Source: Plectrocnemia conspersa (taxonomy: Eukaryota; Arthropoda; Insecta; Trichoptera; Polycentropodidae). From it: DNA of 64,000 nt. Below are positions 59,863-64,000 of the stretch, in pieces; within the stretch, counting starts at the first letter, position 1; the number at the start of each line of letters is the position of its first letter. The notes under the pieces are model-generated. The model was not told the origin of the DNA. It saw only the letters and a list, made by a program, of their open reading frames with translations, and ran no database searches. The stretch lies in the NCBI GenBank assembly GCA_009617715.1, contig VTFK01000062.1, positions 372,001 to 436,000 of the forward strand. The letters are read 5' to 3'. The position numbers and the translations under genes are program-made.

Positions 59863-61225
59863 TTTTAGATTAAATTAAGACCATCGTGGCCTAACAGGTT
59901 ACCCCAATGCGCCACGATGGTCGAAAACAAATTTTAAATTTATAAAACAAAAAAAAAACGTATATATACATAAATAGAACAATACTTAAAAATAATAAAC
60001 ATAACAAAAAATTATAAAATATCAAAATTAAATGAAACAACCTGGATCAGCTCCTTGTAGCTAACATTAAACAGGTCAATATGTAATGCAAGCGTATTAA
60101 GGAGCCGTATGGCCACAGCTATAGGCGAGTCGGCAAGTGCGGATGTCCTAGCCCTAGCTGCCATCAAAAGAGGTATCGATCGTGATTCTCGAAAATGTTC
60201 CGGAACCCAAAACTGGAATTCCTCGAGAATAGCTGGATTGTCGACAGCACCTTTTTAGTAGTTTGAAAAAATGCTTAGCGACATACAGCTTTTCGCGATT
60301 CAGCGAATCATATCCCAACGCCCCTAAAAAAAGAAAGGCGCTGGGATATAAGTACGGATAATAACCAAATGTCCTTTGTAAAGGTATCTTAAATACCTTT
60401 TTTTTTTTTTCCACTAAAGGGAATATTTGGCTATTCGGGGATTCCAAATTATAGATCCCGATTCAAGAATGCTACGAACTAAGGTGTCATAGAGGATGCG
60501 AATAACTGACGGATCGTCAAAGTGAAAGGCATTCCTCATAACAAAGCCGAGCATCTTGGAAGATTTATCACAGACGTCGTGTATGTGTAGAGAGAACCTC
60601 CATTTGCTCTCGAAAGTGATTCCGAGATCTTTAATGGAAGTTTCTCTAGTCAAAATGTTACCACCGAGATAGTAGAAATAAGCTGATGGCGAACGGGATC
60701 GAGAAAATGACACAGTATGGCACTTTCCGACACTAAAGGGCAGACGGTTAATGGAAGCCCGTCTCACTTTGTAGAGAGAAGGAGTCCACCACAGATCGAA
60801 TGCATTTATATAATTTTAAATCATCTGCGTACAGAAGAAAACTTGAATTTGTAATTGCTGTATTTATGTCATTAATAAATAAACAAAACAAAGCAGAGGT
60901 CCCAGATTGGATCCTTGAGGAACCCCCGAAGGGGTAAAATATTCCTTTGACAATCGGCCACCATAGGTTACAAACTGTCTACGATTGCTTAAATAACTCG
61001 AAAATAACCGAGTTAAATTATCTGAGCAACCGAGGTTCGACAATTTTTTTAATAATAACGTATGACAAACTTTGTCAAAGGCTTTCTCAAAATCTGTATA
61101 CACGACGTCTACTTGAATTCCGGCATCGAGAGAAGTTGTCACCGTTTTGGTGAACGACAGAAGATTAGTAACAGTGGAACGGGCAGGACGAAACCCGTGC
61201 TGTTGGTCTAATAAAACTTGCTGAA
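59863..61225 (-). mobile_element. 5'-truncated non-LTR retrotransposon (Jockey/CR1-like)
   Basis: Minus-strand ORF2 remains begin at QHGFRPARSTVTNLL (about 61200), then VVYTDFEKAFDKV and SGVPQGSNLGPLL (RT motifs), a post-RT segment LESGSIIWNPRIAKYS, and the C-terminal part shared with 7903-8211. Frames are broken at about 60860, 60440 and 60200. The 3' end has the GACCATCGTGG / CCACGATGGTC hairpin. It sits between trissin copies 4 and 5. Confidence 0.85.
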
Positions 61226-61309
61226 ATACATATGTATATTCTTTATCATACGATATACTATTCTATACTACTTTATGTAGAAATCTCATATAAGAGATGA
61301 GCTAATTCA

Positions 61310-61788
61310 AAGAAATTAAGCTACTAGAGTTTTTTGCTGTAAAAGTAAATAATTTGAAAAATAAATTAAAAAATTATTTGACTTGCAATTTTATATGCTT
61401 CTTCAGTTTAAGGAACATAAAATCGTAAGTATTCAATAAAACTACAAACACAGCAAATATTTCATTAAGAATCCCTGAAAATGCTCTATAGTTTATCTGC
61501 AGCTAAATTTTGTAAAGTGACTTAATTTCTATTATTGTAATAAAAAAAACACCAAGAGAAAATTAAAGCTTACTTATAATATAAATAAATGTTTTAATAT
61601 TATTTTATACATATATATTTGTTAATTCTAATTATATGTCTATATATATAATATGTATATGTAGGTACTCAAAAACAGGTGCTATTTAATTGCTTTGAAT
61701 AAGTATGGTAAAACAATAAATTATTGCTCAATTTTAGTTAATAAATCATTTAAAAATCTGCGCTATCAAAAATTATCTTAATAATAAT
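61310..61788 (+). repeat. Duplicated 5' flank of trissin copy 5
   Basis: Paralogous to 52400-52983, with small indels. It retains the AACAGGTGCTATTTAATTG E-box segment and AAGTATGGTAAAACAATAAA just before the broken first exon. Confidence 0.65.
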
Positions 61789-63070
61789 ATGACTTGCACC
61801 TTGTATCCGTTGCACTGCCCTGGTGACCGCCTCTATGTGTAACTGAAGGTATAAAATTGAGAACACGTGTGCATAAATTTATATTTTATATAAATTTATA
61901 TAGTTAGGCTAGGTTAGGGTATGATAAATCGTAGCCTAACCTAACTCAACCTAACTCAATTCCTTATAAAAACAAATTTTGCATGAAAATGATGTTGATA
62001 TATGGAATTTAGCAAAAATTAAGGACAAGATAACTTCCGCTGCTTTCATTATATCAGCATAATTTTTTTGCCAAAAAATAGAACTTCTAAACATTTTAGA
62101 TATGTTTGTTAGCCATATATATCCACCATTCAAAAAAAAAAAAAAAATCATATCTTCGTTAAAAAATATTTTCGAGAAAAAAGTAAAAATGTTTTATATT
62201 AAGAATAAAAGCAAAATAAAAATTAAAGAAAATGCTTTTTTTTTTAAATCTTATTGTCAATTATTTGTTTTTAAGACACGATCACTGCCGCAGTTTTAAA
62301 CATTTGAATTTTTTCTAAAAATAAATTTTGAATTTATTTATGCTCAGTTTGTTAACCATGCTAATTTTTTTTATTTTTTAAATGAAAATTACGACCCCTC
62401 TTATAATATGGAGCAAGGGTGCCTTGCCTTAAAATGGCGTGTTAAAACTTTGTACAGGTTGTTAGTCTGACTGAAATACTGTAGCAGGTAGTTTTAGCCG
62501 TAATTTTGAAAACTAAACAAAAGAATTCATCGTTTTTTATTGCTCAAAATGGGATTGCATGTTTTATCGTTCAGTTTCGCCTATGCGACCTTTATGTTCA
62601 GTTGAGCGATTTTATTTGCCGTTATTTTTTTTATTCAAAATTTGAGTTTGGTTGTGCAAAGTGATTCTGTCATTGCGCTTCGCGATTTTTTTTACCGGCC
62701 ATAGCGCTCGGGCGTACAAATTTGGTATCGTGTAGTGCGGACGCGTGTAGCGGTGCCGGATAAGCCGGAGCCATCCCGGATGGCCGAGGCGCAAAGTTCG
62801 TATCGTGTGTAGCGGGCACCTGTGCGCGGGCGCCGATGCGCGGTGCGAGCTGTCACTTTTGGGGTTTTGCAATAATTACCTCGGTCTCCTTCGCTGTTTT
62901 CGCAGGATGAGCGATCTTTGTTAGTTGGCTGGCACTGAATTAGGACTTCCGGCATCAGCTCCTCACGAGATAGGCTTGTCTCCAACACTTGGGCGACGGA
63001 ACACTACGGAGCGTCCGGAGACGATCCGTACCGCTCGGCCGGTTAGCTTCAACCAATGCTGTCTCAAGTG
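61789..63070 (+). pseudogene. Trissin copy 5, exon 1 broken by about 1.26 kb of unrelated DNA
   Basis: The 5' flank 61310-61790 is colinear with that of copy 2 and runs up to the expected ATGA at 61789. Homology then stops and resumes at about 63054 with AATGCTGTCTCAAGTGG followed by the donor GTGAGT, matching the second half of exon 1 in the other copies, and continues into intron 1 (63071-63180). The mid-part of the exon is lost, and exon 2 is not recognisable after 63480, where only the intron end (AAATACACGATGATATA) survives. This is a non-functional relic that extends the array to at least five units. Confidence 0.65.
61792..63053. other. Unidentified insertion inside trissin copy 5
   Basis: About 1.26 kb without homology to the other copies. 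It begins TTGCACCTTGTATCC, contains a short inverted GGCTAGGTTAGGG / CCTAACCTAA segment at 61905-61960 and an AT-rich centre, and ends in a strikingly GC-rich 450 bases (62600-63050). No terminal repeats or transposase are visible. Two minus-strand reading frames in the GC-rich part have no recognisable domain. Confidence 0.4.
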
Positions 63071-63180
63071 GGTGAGTTTATACATTATTAGTTAAACTAT
63101 TTTACTATTTATTATCTGAAATAAGTAAATTTAATACATTTTCAATATATCTCATTTTTAAATTGCATTAAACACATGAA

Positions 63181-64000
63181 AAGTTTTAGACCAAAACTGA
63201 CTTAAACGAATTAAACAAATTTTATTTATTTTAAATATTTAAAATATTTTTTTTAAAAAAAATATCTCGTATGTACGTATTGCAAAAAATTTAGTATTTT
63301 GTAGTCCCCCAACTACACGTTTCGTGTTATTGGGCGGTTACTTCACATAATAATACATATTAAAAAAGGTCACATGATAGAATTATTAAGTGAAAAAATA
63401 CACGATGATATATAATATCAGAACTGTATAACTGGAGAGACAATACTGATTACGTTTCAGTCTTTAATAAACAAAAATAGTTTTAGTCAAGTTCTACACC
63501 AATTATCGATTATTATTTAAAAAATACTTTTTATATATTACAATAGCGCAATTGCCTAGTGTCGACCCTGGTGACGTTGAAAAGAAGAACGTTTATTTTA
63601 GCAATTTTTAAGATAGATATTCAAGCAGTAATAATTTTAATGCCTGCACTACACTCTCTGGAAGTTGGCCATGGTTGGCCGAGGACGGAGAATATAGTGG
63701 GTTACTTCGGTGCTACTTTGGTCGAGTTCAGTTGTGCCCGCTCTAAAATCTCTCGGAAGTTGTCCGAGGTTACCGAGAACAGGAGGTAAAGTGGGAATAA
63801 TTCAGTCGACTTTGCCAGCTTCGCGCGCTTCCGAACATTGTCGGCAAACGAACCGAAGTCAAAAAAACCGAAGTTGGAGCTGCTCTTTCGAGCGCGAGTA
63901 ATGAGATACTTCCCCTTTCGCTCTCTCGCGTGTTAAGTGACGACAGTGAGAGAGATAATGATATGGTTTTTCGCAAACTGAGATAGAACGAGTAACTCAG
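63181..64000. other. End of window after trissin copy 5
   Basis: The segment 63395-63415 still resembles the end of trissin intron 1, then homology is lost. 63560-64000 is GC-richer and unrelated to the array; no terminal repeats or family-specific frame are seen. The array could resume beyond the window. Confidence 0.3.

Noticed and set aside
62692..62988. Basic 98-codon minus-strand frame in the insertion within trissin copy 5
   Set aside because: Open mainly because the segment is GC-rich; Arg/Thr-rich low-complexity composition and no family match.
1..64000. CRISPR arrays, operons and ribosome binding sites
   Set aside because: The window is eukaryotic with introns; the repeats are transposons and tandem duplications, with no evenly spaced repeat-spacer pattern.

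Overview
This is a eukaryotic and almost certainly insect nuclear genome window. The evidence is AT-rich DNA, short GT-AG exons, AATAAA poly(A) signals, dense transposon debris, and coding content that matches insect families: a wishful-thinking/BMPR2-type receptor, a half-pint/PUF60 splicing factor and the arthropod neuropeptide trissin. The insect order cannot be resolved from the sequence alone. All gene models below were built by hand by following reading frame and splice phase.

Layout. (1) 1-9.6 kb is a gene-poor, repeat-rich block: a foldback repeat family, a Transib-like inverted-repeat element, LINE 3' fragments and a few CpG-richer patches. (2) 9.6-17.65 kb, + strand, is a mucin-like single-pass membrane protein with EGF-SEA-EGF-EGF-TM architecture in 13 recognisable exons; its start codon is unresolved. 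(3) 17.65-21.6 kb holds its 3' flank and LINE/foldback debris. (4) 30.1-21.6 kb, - strand, is a complete 11-exon type II BMP receptor (wit) of 1290 residues; a CpG-rich patch at 30.7-31.0 kb probably holds its promoter. (5) 32.26-41.46 kb, + strand, is a complete 14-exon Puf60 gene of 661 residues, including one GC-AG intron. (6) 41.5-48.6 kb is gene-poor. (7) 48.7-63.1 kb, + strand, is a tandem array of trissin neuropeptide genes.

The trissin array is the most interesting part. Copy 1 is a canonical three-exon trissin precursor. Copies 2 and 3 are intact, shorter six-cysteine paralogues, and copy 3 has gained a potential Gly-Lys-Arg amidation signal. Copy 4 keeps its signal peptide and all splice sites but has lost exactly the cysteine core by an 87-nt in-frame deletion. 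Copy 5 is broken by about 1.26 kb of unrelated DNA. Homologous 5' and 3' flanks travel with the copies, so the array arose by segmental duplication. Between copies 4 and 5 lies a well-spliced two-exon fragment of unknown identity encoding a CCAP-like two-cysteine motif, in phase with copy 4.

wit (BMP signalling at the cell surface), trissin (secreted ligand) and Puf60 (nuclear splicing) are functionally unrelated neighbours; nothing suggests an operon.
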